Source of the DNA: Chryseobacterium rhizosphaerae | Lineage (GTDB): Bacteria; Bacteroidota; Bacteroidia; Flavobacteriales; Weeksellaceae | Direction of reading: 5' to 3' | DNA length: 64,000 nt | Assembly (NCBI RefSeq): GCF_003385455.1 | Contig: NZ_QNUF01000007.1 | Coordinates: 140,898 to 204,897, forward strand | Part shown: piece after piece, positions 35,113 through 45,362 of the stretch | Position numbering within the stretch: the stretch's first letter is position 1 | Layout of the letters: every line of letters starts with the position of its first letter | The notes under the pieces: model-generated | Seen by the model: only the letters and a program-made list of their open reading frames with translations | Databases searched by the model: none | Told to the model about the DNA's origin: nothing | Position numbers and translations under genes: made by a program

Positions 35113-36276
35113 CTATCCTATTTTTCGGTTGAAAGTCTCTATAATTCTGCTTAAATCGTCGTTCCCAATCTCTTTTTTAAGATCTGCCACTTTTAAAAAC
35201 TCCTGATACAGATAATCGAGTTCATTTTTAGTCACATCATAGCCAATATGTTTAAATCGGTAAGCCAATGCCGAACGTCCGCTTCTTGCCGTAAGAATAA
35301 TGGAAGATGTACTTACTCCTACTTCCTCAGGATCAATGATTTCGTAAGTTTCTCTGTTTTTGATCACTCCGTCCTGGTGGATTCCTGAGCTGTGGGCAAA
35401 TGCATTAGCTCCAACAATGGCTTTATTGGGCTGTACAGACATTCCCATAAGATCTGAGACCATCAGGCTCATCTCATTCAGCATTCTGGAGTTGACATCG
35501 GTATGAAGATTAAGATCTTTATGCTGTTTTAAAATCATGACGACCTCTTCCAAAGCGGTATTTCCGGCTCTCTCTCCTAAACCGTTGATTGTACATTCTA
35601 TCTGACGTGCTCCGTTCATTACTCCTGCAATAGAATTAGCGGTTGCCAATCCTAAGTCATTGTGACAATGGCATGACAGCACTGCTTTTTCGATTCCTTT
35701 TACATTTTCACGCAAATATTTTATCTTCTGGCCGTATTCTTCAGGCAGGCAATATCCTGTTGTATCAGGAATATTCAAAACCGTAGCTCCAGCCTTAATC
35801 ACGGCTTCACATACCTGAGCCAGATATTCATTATCGGTTCTCCCGGCGTCTTCTGCATAGAATTCAACATCTTCCACATAAGTTTTAGCATATCTTACCG
35901 CTTCAGCAGCACGTTCCAGAATATCTTCTTTTGTGGAGTTGAATTTATATCTGATGTGAGATTCGGAAGTTCCGATTCCCGTATGGATTCTCGGTCTTTT
36001 AGCAAATTTCAGTGCTTCAGCTGCTACATCTATGTCTTTTTTATTGGCTCTAGTGAGTCCACATACTTTAGCATTTTTTACGAGTTTTGAAATTTCTGAA
36101 ACAGATTCAAAATCTCCGGGACTGGAAATTGGAAATCCTGCTTCAATGATATCAATCCCTAGCTTATCAAGCCTTTCAGCAATAATCAGTTTCTGTTCCG
36201 TATTCAGTTTACACCCCGGAACCTGCTCCCCATCTCTCAGTGTGGTATCAAAAATTTCAATTTTTTCGGAATTCAT
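35113..36276 (-). CDS. leuA: 2-isopropylmalate synthase, short form without regulatory domain
   Basis: The 387-residue protein has the HMGL-type TIM barrel with [13 protein letters not shown] (about 9-21) and [13 protein letters not shown] (about 200-212). It condenses acetyl-CoA with 2-oxoisovalerate. It ends shortly after the barrel and linker and lacks the C-terminal LeuA dimer domain that binds leucine in full-length enzymes of about 500 residues. It is therefore probably not feedback-inhibited in the usual way. Because homocitrate or citramalate synthases are similar, the leuCDB context is what fixes the name. A -7-like TAGTTTTG lies upstream at 36305-36312 (minus strand). Confidence 0.92.
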   Translation of the reverse strand: MNSEKIEIFDTTLRDGEQVPGCKLNTEQKLIIAERLDKLGIDIIEAGFPISSPGDFESVSEISKLVKNAKVCGLTRANKKDIDVAAEALKFAKRPRIHTGIGTSESHIRYKFNSTKEDILERAAEAVRYAKTYVEDVEFYAEDAGRTDNEYLAQVCEAVIKAGATVLNIPDTTGYCLPEEYGQKIKYLRENVKGIEKAVLSCHCHNDLGLATANSIAGVMNGARQIECTINGLGERAGNTALEEVVMILKQHKDLNLHTDVNSRMLNEMSLMVSDLMGMSVQPNKAIVGANAFAHSSGIHQDGVIKNRETYEIIDPEEVGVSTSSIILTARSGRSALAYRFKHIGYDVTKNELDYLYQEFLKVADLKKEIGNDDLSRIIETFNRKIG

Positions 36277-36424
36277 AAATGAAGTTTTTTACTTAATTTT
36301 GGTTCAAAACTACAGCTTGAAATATTTTCAGGGTTTTATATTTTGTAAAAAATACAATATTCAATAATGAAATAAACAACTGTATGTGTTTGATAATTAA
36401 AGTTTTAAATTATAAAAATTTACA

Positions 36425-37969
36425 ATGGCAGAATTGCAGAAAGATTTCTTGTTTGTACTGGTAAAGTCATTGACCACCTCCGAAAAACGTCAGTTTAAGT
36501 TGTATGTCAACCGTCTCGGTATTAATGTAGATGCCAAATTTCTTCTTTTATTTTCAGAAATGGATAAGATGAAAGAGTACGATGAAAGCATTATCATCGA
36601 GAAAAAAATTTCAACGAAACAGCAGCTTTCCAATCTGAAGGCTCACCTCTATAAACAGATTCTGGTGAGTCTCCGCATGAACCCAAGCCACCAAAACTAT
36701 AGAATTCAGCTTAGGGAGCAGCTCGACTTTGCCAATATCCTGTATCAGAAAGGTCTTTATAAGCAAGCTTTGAAAATACTGGACAAAACGAAGCAAAGTG
36801 CTCTGGAACTGGATGAGAAAAGTATAGCTTCCGAAATTATAGACCTCGAAAAAGTAATTGAATCTCAGTTTATTACCCGAAGTATCGAAGGACGCGCTGA
36901 CGAATTGATCAGGCAATCTCAGGAGATAAGCAGACAGAACCGGTATACGACAAAGCTTTCCAATCTTTCACTGAAACTGTACAGTGAAATGCTTACTCAT
37001 GGCTATATAAAAAATGATCTGGACAGAGAGGAAGTTCTTGAGTTTTTCAATTCCCAAATCAAAAATATCAGACTTGAAAAACTGAATTTCACCGAAAAAC
37101 TATGGTACTTTAAAGCGCATGTGTGGAAAAACCAGCTGTTACAGGATTATAAATACACCCTGAAATATGCTTATCAGTGGGTAGACTTATTTCATAAAAA
37201 TCCTGAAATGATCTATAGTCATCCGGTTTGGTATATTAAGGGAAATACATATCTGCTTAAAATTTTGTTTCTCTATGGAAATATAGATATTCTGGAAGAC
37301 CATTTTGAAAGTTTTAATAAAGTAGTCAATGCCGAGAATTTTGCCCAAAACGAAAATCTTCAGTCGCTTATTTTTCTGACTCACTATAATACCTTGATGA
37401 ATATTCATTTTGTAAAGGGCGAGTTTTTCACCGGGACAAAACTTATTCCTGAGATTGAACTAAAAATGGACAAGCTTCGGGAAAGAATTGATGAACACCA
37501 TTTTATGATTCTTTATCTTAAGATGGCGGCGATGTTTTTTGGAAGTAAAATGTTTAAAAAATCCATTGATTACTCAATGAGGGTGATAGAATCAAAAGGA
37601 AATGTACAGGAAGATTTGCTGTTCCATACCCGGATTCTGATATTAATGGCTAAGTATGAATCAGGAAATGATGAAGATTATGATGAATTTGTGACTTCTA
37701 CATTGAAATTTGCCAAAAAAATGAAGAAACCGGAAGTTTTCCATTTCGAAAGCATTGAATTTTTTAAAAATCTAAATAACCAGGTTTTAGATCAACAGCA
37801 AAAAGCTTTTAAAACTTTTGACAAAAAACTAGAAGAGTTTTCCAACAACGAATATTACAGAAGGTCATTATTTTATATCGATATTCACGGATGGATAAAA
37901 TCTAAAGTTCAACATGTGGATGTCATTGAGATTATTAAGCAAAAAGTGAAATACAAAAGAAAAAGCTAA
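36425..37969 (+). CDS. Helical-repeat (TPR-like) protein of unknown function, 514 aa
   Basis: The protein has no signal peptide or membrane segment and reads as helical pairs throughout, e.g. LYQKGLYKQALKILDKTKQ near residue 110, consistent with TPR-like solenoids. The N-terminus (LVKSLTTSEKRQFKLYV) recurs, from memory, in flavobacterial hypothetical proteins of this type. No enzymatic motif is visible. It stands alone, divergent from leuA. It is likely a scaffold or partner-binding protein. Confidence 0.7.
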   Translation: MAELQKDFLFVLVKSLTTSEKRQFKLYVNRLGINVDAKFLLLFSEMDKMKEYDESIIIEKKISTKQQLSNLKAHLYKQILVSLRMNPSHQNYRIQLREQLDFANILYQKGLYKQALKILDKTKQSALELDEKSIASEIIDLEKVIESQFITRSIEGRADELIRQSQEISRQNRYTTKLSNLSLKLYSEMLTHGYIKNDLDREEVLEFFNSQIKNIRLEKLNFTEKLWYFKAHVWKNQLLQDYKYTLKYAYQWVDLFHKNPEMIYSHPVWYIKGNTYLLKILFLYGNIDILEDHFESFNKVVNAENFAQNENLQSLIFLTHYNTLMNIHFVKGEFFTGTKLIPEIELKMDKLRERIDEHHFMILYLKMAAMFFGSKMFKKSIDYSMRVIESKGNVQEDLLFHTRILILMAKYESGNDEDYDEFVTSTLKFAKKMKKPEVFHFESIEFFKNLNNQVLDQQQKAFKTFDKKLEEFSNNEYYRRSLFYIDIHGWIKSKVQHVDVIEIIKQKVKYKRKS

Positions 37970-38127
37970 CGGATCATTTGTACACCAACTTAAACTCAAT
38001 GCAGACCATAGAGCGTTATAGAAGTCGATTTTGAGAGTTTGTATTCCTGCAGAATGATATTTCAGGTATCATTTTATTCAATGAGATCCACAGTATTTGC
38101 CATTCCGCAGGAATCTAAGTATAGCTA

Positions 38128-39102
38128 TTATTTATACATATTTTCTATAAACTGTAAAGCATTCTTATGGCTGATTTTTTCTACCAGTTCGGCAGAGAAT
38201 CTTTCTTCAATTTCTTTATTGATGGATGGATACACTGAGGCATTAGAATGTTCAGGAAAGAAAAACGGATGGCGGGGTGTATCCGGATGGTCTTTCCAGT
38301 AGAAATAGTCTGCTCCATATGCTATGCTGTCTGCTCCACCCAGATCAAGCCCATATTGGATGTGTTCATATAATCTTTCCGGCTCTTCAAGATCAACATA
38401 GTCTTTGATAAAGTTAAGCCCAATAAGTCCTTTTCTTCTGATGACTTCTTTAGCCAGTTCATCGGGAAGATTCCTGTTATTCTTATAAACACTTCTATAA
38501 TTGGAGTGGCTAGCCAAAATAGGAATAGAATAATTTTTCTGATCGATATAGGTAAAGATATCATAAGCCAGCTGATCGCTTGTATGGGCCAGGTCTATGG
38601 CAATTTTTCTGTCAGCGATATAGTCGATTAATACTTTTCCATCGTCTTTTAACCCTGCTTCTGCATTATTCCCCCCTCCAAAACGGTTTTCTAAATGGTG
38701 AGTAATTCCAATATAGAATACTTTCTGTGTATTTTGTATTATATTTTCAAGCTTTTTAAACCCGGAGTCCAGGCTTTCATTTTCGTCACAGAAAGCTGAT
38801 GCATTTTCAATGGAAGCAATAACTCCTACCCTGTCTTTGTTTTCAGACGATTGATAATTGTCGTCATTAAAAAGGAAAAAGTTTTCATTTTTAATGAGTT
38901 CTGAAAATAGTTGGCTTTGCTGTAGTCCATACCCTGTACTGCCTTCTCCCGTTCCGGCATATATGGCCATAACCTGGAGTTTTACATTTCCCTGCTTCAG
39001 ATAAGGCAGTGAGCAGCCAATTTCTTTATCATCAAGGCTCACATTTGAATTGAGCAGATAATACAACAGATCGCAGTGCAGATCAATATTTATAGTATTC
39101 AT
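38128..39102 (-). CDS. Membrane dipeptidase (peptidase M19) family protein
   Basis: The 324-residue amidohydrolase-fold protein has the M19 metal motif IDLHCDLLYYL at the start (about 6-16), an ENASAF segment near residue 118, YIGITHHLENRFGG near 150-163 and a later ILASHSNYR segment near 196. It would cleave dipeptides, or act on other small amide substrates, with two zinc ions. It has no signal peptide, so it is probably cytosolic. It is a single gene on this strand. Confidence 0.85.
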   Translation of the reverse strand: MNTINIDLHCDLLYYLLNSNVSLDDKEIGCSLPYLKQGNVKLQVMAIYAGTGEGSTGYGLQQSQLFSELIKNENFFLFNDDNYQSSENKDRVGVIASIENASAFCDENESLDSGFKKLENIIQNTQKVFYIGITHHLENRFGGGNNAEAGLKDDGKVLIDYIADRKIAIDLAHTSDQLAYDIFTYIDQKNYSIPILASHSNYRSVYKNNRNLPDELAKEVIRRKGLIGLNFIKDYVDLEEPERLYEHIQYGLDLGGADSIAYGADYFYWKDHPDTPRHPFFFPEHSNASVYPSINKEIEERFSAELVEKISHKNALQFIENMYK

Positions 39103-39482
39103 AGTAGAAATTATATTGTGATTTTCATGTATTTATGATGAGGATTCATACCCCATCTCTATTTCTCTTATTTCCGGACCTTTAAAAATACTATTATTAA
39201 TCAGTAAAAGTTATATTTTAAATGAGTTCACAACATTTAAAATATCTATTATTTTAATCTGTTTAATCAAAAATATTTTTGCAGATACAAAGCCTAATAT
39301 ACCATTTACAGGCATGAAACAGCATAATTTCCCCTGATGAAAAGCCGAAAGTAAAACTGAGTCCCTCCAAAACCGGTGAAATCTTTTACATTTTTATATT
39401 AATTATCATTCTAAATAGGTGCTGATGTAGTATTTTATCTAAAAAATGCGTATTTTTGCATCTTAAAATTTCTTAGTAAACA
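39103..39482. promoter_or_regulatory. Intergenic region with the thrS promoter
   Basis: The 380-bp stretch has no coding frame. A -7-like element TATTTTTG at 39451-39458 lies 25 bp before the thrS start. No clear T-box or other tRNA-sensing leader is visible. The rest shows nothing I can assign. Confidence 0.5.
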
Positions 39483-41402
39483 ATGATAAAAATTACACTT
39501 CCAGACAGTAGTGTCAAAGAATTCGAGGGAGCAGTTACTCCCCTAGATGTGGCAAAATCTATAAGCGAGGGATTGGCTAGAAATACCATTTCCGCAATTG
39601 TTAATGACAAACAAGTAGAAATAACCACACCTATAACCACGGATTCTACGGTACAACTATTGACCTGGAATGATGATCTTGGAAAGAAAGCTTTCTGGCA
39701 TTCTTCTGCGCACCTTTTGGCGCAGGCTATCCTTGAGTTTTATCCTAATGCTAAGTTGACTATCGGTCCGGCTATTGAAAGCGGGTTCTATTATGATGTT
39801 GATTTCGGGGATGAAAGCTTATCTGAAAAGGATTTTGAGAAAATTGAAAAGAAAGTTCTTGAAAATGCCAAGAAAGGGTCAACATTCTCTCTATACCCGG
39901 TTTCTAAAGATGAAGCTTTAAAAATCTACGCAGACAATCCTTATAAAGTAGAATTGATCTCTAATCTTAACGATGGAGAAATCACTTTTGTGACTCATGA
40001 TAACTTTACGGACCTATGTCGTGGTGGACACATTCCTAACACAGGAATTGTAAAAGCTGTTAAGATTTTAAATGCAGCCGGAGCATACTGGAGAGGAAAT
40101 GAAAAGAACCCTCAGCTAACAAGAGTATATGGTATTTCTTTCCCTAAACAGAAAGAACTTACTGAGTATCTTGAAAGACTAGAAGAAGCTAAAAGAAGAG
40201 ATCACAGAAAATTAGGTAAAGAACTTGGGATTTTTGCATTTTCTGAAAAAGTAGGAGCCGGTCTTCCGTTATGGTTACCAAAAGGGACTGCTTTAAGAAG
40301 AAAATTGGAGAATTTCCTTAGTGATGCTCAGAAAAAAGGAGGTTATGAATTTGTAATGTCTCCACATATCGGAGCCAAAGAACTCTATGTAACTTCAGGA
40401 CACTGGGATAAATATGGAGCAGACAGCTTCCAGCCGATCAAAACACCTAACGAAGGAGAAGAGTTTTTATTGAAGCCAATGAACTGCCCGCATCACTGTG
40501 AGATTTATAAAACTTCACAATGGAGCTACAGAGATCTTCCTAAAAGATATGCAGAATTTGGAACGGTTTACAGATATGAGCAAAGTGGAGAACTTCACGG
40601 ATTGACAAGAGTTCGTGGATTTACTCAGGATGATGCTCACCTTTTCTGTACTCCGGATCAGCTTTCTGAAGAATTTGAAAAAGTAATTGATTTAACTCTG
40701 TATGTATTTAAATCTTTAGGATTTGAAGATTTTGTAACACAGGTTTCCTTAAGAGATCCTGAAAACAGAGAGAAATATATCGGTTCTGATGAGAACTGGG
40801 AAAAGGCGGAAAGTGCCATTATCAATGCGGCTCAGAAAAAAGGTCTGAAAACGGTTGTTGAATATGGTGAGGCTGCGTTCTATGGTCCTAAACTTGACTT
40901 CATGGTTAAGGATGCTTTAGGAAGAAAATGGCAGTTGGGAACAATTCAGGTAGATTATAACCTACCGGAAAGATTTGATCTTCACTATATTGGAAACGAT
41001 AATGAAAAGCACAGGCCGGTAATGATTCACAGAGCTCCTTTCGGTTCTATGGAACGTTTTATTGCGATTTTATTAGAAAATACTGCAGGAGACTTCCCAT
41101 TATGGTTAAGCCCTGATCAGTTTATTATTCTACCAATCAGTGAAAAATATGTAGATTATGCAAAAAAAGTTTCACAATTTTTGGAAAATCACGATATTAG
41201 CGGTCAGATTGATGACAGAAATGAGAAGACGGGTAAAAAGATCCGTGATGCTGAATTGAAAAAGATCCCGTTCATGCTTGTTATAGGAGAAAATGAAGAA
41301 AATGAAGGAACTATTTCTGTAAGAAGACGTGGTGAAGGAGATCTTGGAGTAATGAAAATGGAGGATTTCGTTTCTTACTTCAAAAAAGAAGCAGCAATAT
41401 AA
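39483..41402 (+). CDS. thrS: Threonine--tRNA ligase
   Basis: The 639-residue class II synthetase has a TGS domain (1-62), an editing domain ([12 protein letters not shown] near 72-83, with the HxxxH metal site, and RGGHIPN near 180), a catalytic core ([11 protein letters not shown] near 333-343 with a zinc-binding Cys, YRYEQSGEL near 362, [12 protein letters not shown] near 514) and a C-terminal anticodon-binding domain. It charges tRNA-Thr in the cytosol. It precedes infC on the same strand. Confidence 0.97.
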   Translation: MIKITLPDSSVKEFEGAVTPLDVAKSISEGLARNTISAIVNDKQVEITTPITTDSTVQLLTWNDDLGKKAFWHSSAHLLAQAILEFYPNAKLTIGPAIESGFYYDVDFGDESLSEKDFEKIEKKVLENAKKGSTFSLYPVSKDEALKIYADNPYKVELISNLNDGEITFVTHDNFTDLCRGGHIPNTGIVKAVKILNAAGAYWRGNEKNPQLTRVYGISFPKQKELTEYLERLEEAKRRDHRKLGKELGIFAFSEKVGAGLPLWLPKGTALRRKLENFLSDAQKKGGYEFVMSPHIGAKELYVTSGHWDKYGADSFQPIKTPNEGEEFLLKPMNCPHHCEIYKTSQWSYRDLPKRYAEFGTVYRYEQSGELHGLTRVRGFTQDDAHLFCTPDQLSEEFEKVIDLTLYVFKSLGFEDFVTQVSLRDPENREKYIGSDENWEKAESAIINAAQKKGLKTVVEYGEAAFYGPKLDFMVKDALGRKWQLGTIQVDYNLPERFDLHYIGNDNEKHRPVMIHRAPFGSMERFIAILLENTAGDFPLWLSPDQFIILPISEKYVDYAKKVSQFLENHDISGQIDDRNEKTGKKIRDAELKKIPFMLVIGENEENEGTISVRRRGEGDLGVMKMEDFVSYFKKEAAI

Positions 41403-41508
41403 ATTTAAAATGAAAAGATGGAAGGGTTCAAAAAATGAATGGAATCTTTCGATCTTGATATCTTTAAATCAATTAAATTAAGTAATTAACCAATAAAATT
41501 ATAATACA

Positions 41509-42069
41509 ATAGCACAAAGATTTAACAACAGGGGCCCACAAAGACGTCCTGTACAAGAGGACTTACACTTAATCAACGATAAAATTCGTGTGAGAGAGCT
41601 TCGTTTGGTGGGCGATAACGTAGAGCCGGGAATTTATCCAATTGACAAAGCAAGACAAATTGCTGCGGACCAGGAATTGGATTTAGTAGTAATTTCTGAT
41701 AAGGCTGAACCTTTCATTGCAAGAATATTAGAATACAAGAAGTTTCTATATGAGCAAAAGAAAAAACAAAAGGAATTAAAAGCTAAGCAAGTAAAAGTAG
41801 TTGTGAAGGAAATCCGTTTTGGACCACAGACAGATGATCACGATTATGAATTTAAGAAAAAGCATGCTGAGAAGTTTCTTGAAGAAGGTTCAAAATTGAA
41901 AACCTACGTATTTTTTAAAGGACGTTCGATTATCTTTAAAGATCAGGGTGAAATCTTACTTTTAAAACTGGCTCAGGAACTGGAGCATGTTGGTAAAGTA
42001 GATCAGTTACCTAAGCTTGAAGGAAAAAGGATGATTATGATGATGAGTCCTAAAAAACCAGCAAAATAA
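41509..42069 (+). CDS. infC: Translation initiation factor IF-3, ATA start codon
   Basis: The 186-residue IF-3 has the N-terminal segment [19 protein letters not shown] and the C-terminal domain ending MMMSPKKP. The frame is open from a stop at 41494, with no ATG, GTG or TTG before residue 28. A GTG at 41590 would remove the conserved N-terminus, including the INDKIRV segment. The codon at 41509 (ATA, then GCA CAA AGA) gives the flavobacterial start [13 protein letters not shown]. Unusual start codons such as AUU or AUA are known for infC, where they allow autoregulation because IF-3 rejects non-canonical starts. Confidence 0.9.
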   Translation: MAQRFNNRGPQRRPVQEDLHLINDKIRVRELRLVGDNVEPGIYPIDKARQIAADQELDLVVISDKAEPFIARILEYKKFLYEQKKKQKELKAKQVKVVVKEIRFGPQTDDHDYEFKKKHAEKFLEEGSKLKTYVFFKGRSIIFKDQGEILLLKLAQELEHVGKVDQLPKLEGKRMIMMMSPKKPAK

Positions 42070-42090
42070 TTAAGTCATTTATCTTAATAT

Positions 42091-42120
42091 AAAAACCTCA
42101 AATTACTTTGAGGTTTTTTT
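42091..42120 (+). terminator. Terminator after infC
   Basis: A perfect 12-bp stem (AAAAACCTCAAA / TTTGAGGTTTTT) has a 4-nt loop, followed by T. It ends the thrS-infC unit, which in related genomes usually continues to rpmI-rplT. Confidence 0.88.
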
Positions 42121-42477
42121 ATAATAAAATTTTCATGGATAAGTTTTATGAGACATAGGAAGAGATCATTGATGCGGATCAATCGTCAAAGTTGGGGAGA
42201 CTAACCTGTGCAGTGTACTTCATACAAAGGTTTAGTATCTGATGCTATATGTGTAAGAGGCAGCTTTATTGGCTCCTACCTACCTGTATAGCTTACTTAC
42301 AAATAAAATGACTATATATATGATTTTGTGTTTTTATACAAGCAGATCATTTTATATGTACGTTTCTTTCGAATACCTAAAGATCCTCCCTCAACTTTTA
42401 AGACTGACCCGTTGATCCATACTACTCTCCTGTTAGGATCAACTGTTCATCTTCAAAAATAGATATATGCGGTTGTA
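42121..42477. other. Gene-poor interval at the left edge of the accessory block
   Basis: About 360 bp have no frame of coding character, no clear repeat and no RNA structure I can assign. It marks the break between infC and the accessory genes. Confidence 0.4.
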
Positions 42478-43038
42478 TTATCCTTCAAAATCACCACAGT
42501 CGTGTTCTTTGAAAAGCGGTAACGCTTTTTTGGTGGTAAAATATCTGGATACTCTTTTATTATGTAATTCCAGCTTTTCACCTTCTACGACCAATTCGTA
42601 GACGGGTGCTTTATCTATTTGCGTTACAGTATAAGTTCTTTCAGCTGTTTTTAAAACGGTTTTGCTTCCTTCGGTAGAGAATGAGAACTTATCAATTTTA
42701 AAAGTATCATTTTCATCACAGATATTGGTCCATACCATTTTATCTTTTGTCACAGATAAGCTTGCTAAATCGCATGAATAACAGTTACCCGAGAACTCTA
42801 TACCATATTTTTCATACCCATCGGTACTTTTGCTATTCAATACATCAATGGGAACTAACGCTGAAAGATCACCTGATATATCGGGCTTTGAGATATTATC
42901 ATTTACCGGACCGGAAGGAGGAACAGTATCTTTTTTTATCTCCGTAGATACTACTTTATCTCCTTTTTTTTCTGTGGCAGGTGAACAGGAGGCTAGCAAA
43001 ACTATTACAACTGAGCAACTGGTTATTACCTTTTTCAT
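42478..43038 (-). CDS. Lipoprotein of unknown function, 186 aa
   Basis: A lipoprotein signal with Cys18 (VLLASCSPATEKK) is followed by a Lys/Pro/Asp-rich linker and a globular domain with four further Cys: two close together in NCYSCDL (near residue 82), one in TNICDEN and one near the C-terminus (EHDCGD). The residues after the lipid Cys are not acidic, so a periplasm-facing location is likely. I recognise no family. It is a single gene at the start of the accessory block. Confidence 0.68.
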   Translation of the reverse strand: MKKVITSCSVVIVLLASCSPATEKKGDKVVSTEIKKDTVPPSGPVNDNISKPDISGDLSALVPIDVLNSKSTDGYEKYGIEFSGNCYSCDLASLSVTKDKMVWTNICDENDTFKIDKFSFSTEGSKTVLKTAERTYTVTQIDKAPVYELVVEGEKLELHNKRVSRYFTTKKALPLFKEHDCGDFEG

Positions 43039-43197
43039 CTTTATTACAATAATTTACAGTACTTTATTTATCTGATGCAAAATTGCCTAAAATTTGCTGT
43101 TCAATATATCCCTGTTTTCAGCCATTTATTCCCCATATTCAGCAGTTTTGTTGGTCGCTATGGGGAATACAGATACCTTTGGCCAAAAATATAGAAA

Positions 43198-44322
43198 ATG
43201 AAAAACTCATATCAGTTCTTTATATCATCTATGGTCGCTGTTTTTGTGGGATGTAATCAGCAAAATAAAACGCCGGAAACTCACAAAGCGGAAACGGGAG
43301 TTACACAGAAAAACATAACATTTGCAGATTTCAAAAAGATAAAAGGGGTAGATAATGTACAGGATGTCCCCTTTCAATTATTTACCAGGCTGGATTCTGT
43401 AAGGTTTTTTGTAGCTCCAGATAAAGATGCAGGGCATTTGAAAATAGCTTACAATAAACTGGATAATTATTATGGATTTGAAGAGTTTGATGACTTCTAC
43501 TCTATTCATTACAGCATTAATAATAATATTTCGAACAGCATTGAAGCTTTTGTTTTGAAATCAGAATTCACGGCAGCATTTGACTTGACTTTACAAGGTG
43601 TTGATCTTTACGAGATCAGAAGCAGTGTATTTAAAAAGTCTCAGGACTTAAAAAATAAATCGTTCAGTACGTATGGTACCATAACGGAAGTCTCTGAACA
43701 GGAATTTAAAACAGCCTCTAACAAACGAATCGATGAAGCTTTAATAAAAGATCCACATGTGATCCTGGAAGGCAATAAATGGCTGTACATCAATAGCACA
43801 ACAGAAAAAAAACTGATTACGGAACATGAGAATGTATCTACAGAAGACGGACTCTTATCCTATGAATATATAGGAGTATCCCCTTACCTGTATTTACAGG
43901 TTTTCAAAGAAAGCTCAATGGAGACTTCAGATACGTATTATTCTTTTTATAATGTAAAATCTACAGCCAATTTTCAACTCTTTACAGCGGGTTATCCACA
44001 GATTCTTCCCAAGAAAAACTGGATTTCCTATATTGTTTCAAACAATGATGTGGGAAGTGATTTTGCAATCAGTACATATGTAGCAGAAAGCTATAATCTT
44101 GAAGACCTTTTGTATGTCAATTTTACTAAGTTCAAAATAGCCGATGGCACAAAAGCTTTTTGGGCGGATGATGAAACCTTTTATGCCGAAGTTTATCCTA
44201 CCAATTCAGCTTCATCAAATGGCAAAAAGCAAAAAGCGGCTTTCATAAAAATTAAGCTGAAGGCTGATCTGTTTCGAATGAAAAAAAAGTATTATAACCC
44301 TTATAGCAATTGGCCCAACTAG
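43198..44322 (+). CDS. Lipoprotein of unknown function, 374 aa
   Basis: The signal peptide ends in a lipobox (AVFVGCNQQNK) with Cys19. The mature part is a mixed alpha/beta protein rich in Tyr, Phe and Lys, without recognisable catalytic motifs. No Met earlier in the frame is available. The next gene, also exported, follows after 90 bp. The function is unknown. Confidence 0.65.
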   Translation: MKNSYQFFISSMVAVFVGCNQQNKTPETHKAETGVTQKNITFADFKKIKGVDNVQDVPFQLFTRLDSVRFFVAPDKDAGHLKIAYNKLDNYYGFEEFDDFYSIHYSINNNISNSIEAFVLKSEFTAAFDLTLQGVDLYEIRSSVFKKSQDLKNKSFSTYGTITEVSEQEFKTASNKRIDEALIKDPHVILEGNKWLYINSTTEKKLITEHENVSTEDGLLSYEYIGVSPYLYLQVFKESSMETSDTYYSFYNVKSTANFQLFTAGYPQILPKKNWISYIVSNNDVGSDFAISTYVAESYNLEDLLYVNFTKFKIADGTKAFWADDETFYAEVYPTNSASSNGKKQKAAFIKIKLKADLFRMKKKYYNPYSNWPN

Positions 44323-44411
44323 GAAAGAAGTAAGATAAAAACCCCTGAAACCAGCCAGTGTTTATGGAGGTAAAGTACAATATCTTTGCAGCAGTTATTT
44401 AAAGATATACA

Positions 44412-44978
44412 ATGAAAAAAATAAGTTTAACCATTCTTTTTTCTTTACTCAGCTTAATGGCTTTTGCACAATCGTTAAAAGTAGTTATTAAACAGGACGG
44501 AAAAGTAATTGAACCGGTCAATGATGTTTATGATCTGAAAAAGTCACCTTTTATATTTGAGTTTACGGCTTCCAATCTTGAAGGTTTTTTAGTGGGAGCA
44601 ACGACCAATAAGGATATTTATGCAGGGGCTCTAGGACTTTTCAATACTGAAGTTCCCTGGTTTCAAAGTACAGGTATGGCAGAGGAACTGTATAACAAGG
44701 ACAAAGAACTGTTTTTAATGGATCAGGCACCATCATATTGGTATTATACAGATGCAAAAGATCACAGATTTGATAAAACCCCTAAAGGAAACTCAAAACA
44801 ATGGACGGCTACGCGTACTATTACGAGGCTTTATGACATCATGGTGGCCCAGCCTGTCAATTTAAAAGATTTTGACGAAAGAGTCTATCTATTCATGTAT
44901 GAGCCGGTATATAACGACGAATATGATTTAACAGGAAAGAAAAATCTGTTCCAGGCTGTGCTGAGATTCAAAGATTAA
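44412..44978 (+). CDS. Secreted protein of unknown function, 188 aa
   Basis: It has a signal peptide of about 19 residues (ending LMAFAQ) and a small beta-rich mature domain (e.g. LKVVIKQDGKVI). I do not recognise the family. The 3' end of this gene (around FMYEPVYNDEYDLTGKK) has a degraded copy about 1.3 kb downstream at 46190-46245, so the gene took part in a local duplication. It is closed by a hairpin terminator. Confidence 0.68.
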   Translation: MKKISLTILFSLLSLMAFAQSLKVVIKQDGKVIEPVNDVYDLKKSPFIFEFTASNLEGFLVGATTNKDIYAGALGLFNTEVPWFQSTGMAEELYNKDKELFLMDQAPSYWYYTDAKDHRFDKTPKGNSKQWTATRTITRLYDIMVAQPVNLKDFDERVYLFMYEPVYNDEYDLTGKKNLFQAVLRFKD

Positions 44979-45009
44979 TAATTGAACACCTAATTTTAAA
45001 TTTATATAG

Positions 45010-45045
45010 AAAAGGTCTGCTTTTACGATGTAAGCAGACCTTTTT
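45010..45045 (+). terminator. Terminator after the 188-aa secreted-protein gene
   Basis: A perfect 13-bp stem (AAAAGGTCTGCTT / AAGCAGACCTTTT) has a 9-nt loop. Nearly the same hairpin recurs at 46242-46278. Confidence 0.85.
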
Positions 45046-45217
45046 GCTGGTATGAATATGAATCAGTTTCCAAAAATTGAATGCAAATTATTTACGCTGA
45101 ATTTTATAGACGCAAAGGTTTTATTTTTAGTAATGTATTATTTTAAGGGAGCAAAGCAGTGAATTAATAAAATTGATTCTTTTTAAGCGAACGTTTAGCC
45201 AGCAGCTTTGCTACCCA

Positions 45218-45300
45218 TTATTCGATGATCAAACCGTGTTCTATGGCCAGTTTAATAGCTGAACTAAGATTAATTTTGATAAGATTTTTTCGGTGACTTT
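45218..45300 (-). pseudogene. Remnant of a LuxR-type response-regulator 3' end
   Basis: The sequence matches positions 46292-46385, the 3' end of the intact response-regulator gene, over about 80 bp. It is nearly identical in the part encoding LSSAIKLAIE-GLIIE, with a deletion of about 12 bp in the middle. No upstream part of the gene is present, so it is a non-functional leftover of duplication. Confidence 0.75.
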
Positions 45301-45362
45301 GTTTGACCTTTCCAACCCTACTACAGCCAACGTGTTAGTTTTTCAACCTGAAAGTACTTCTC

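Noticed and set aside
38039..38302. Plus-strand frame opposite the end of the M19 peptidase gene
   Set aside because: It overlaps the conserved coding strand of the peptidase and has no family features or upstream promoter.
39103..39482. T-box or other tRNA-sensing leader before thrS
   Set aside because: No specifier stem, T-box sequence or terminator/antiterminator pair is visible, and T-boxes are rare outside Gram-positive bacteria.
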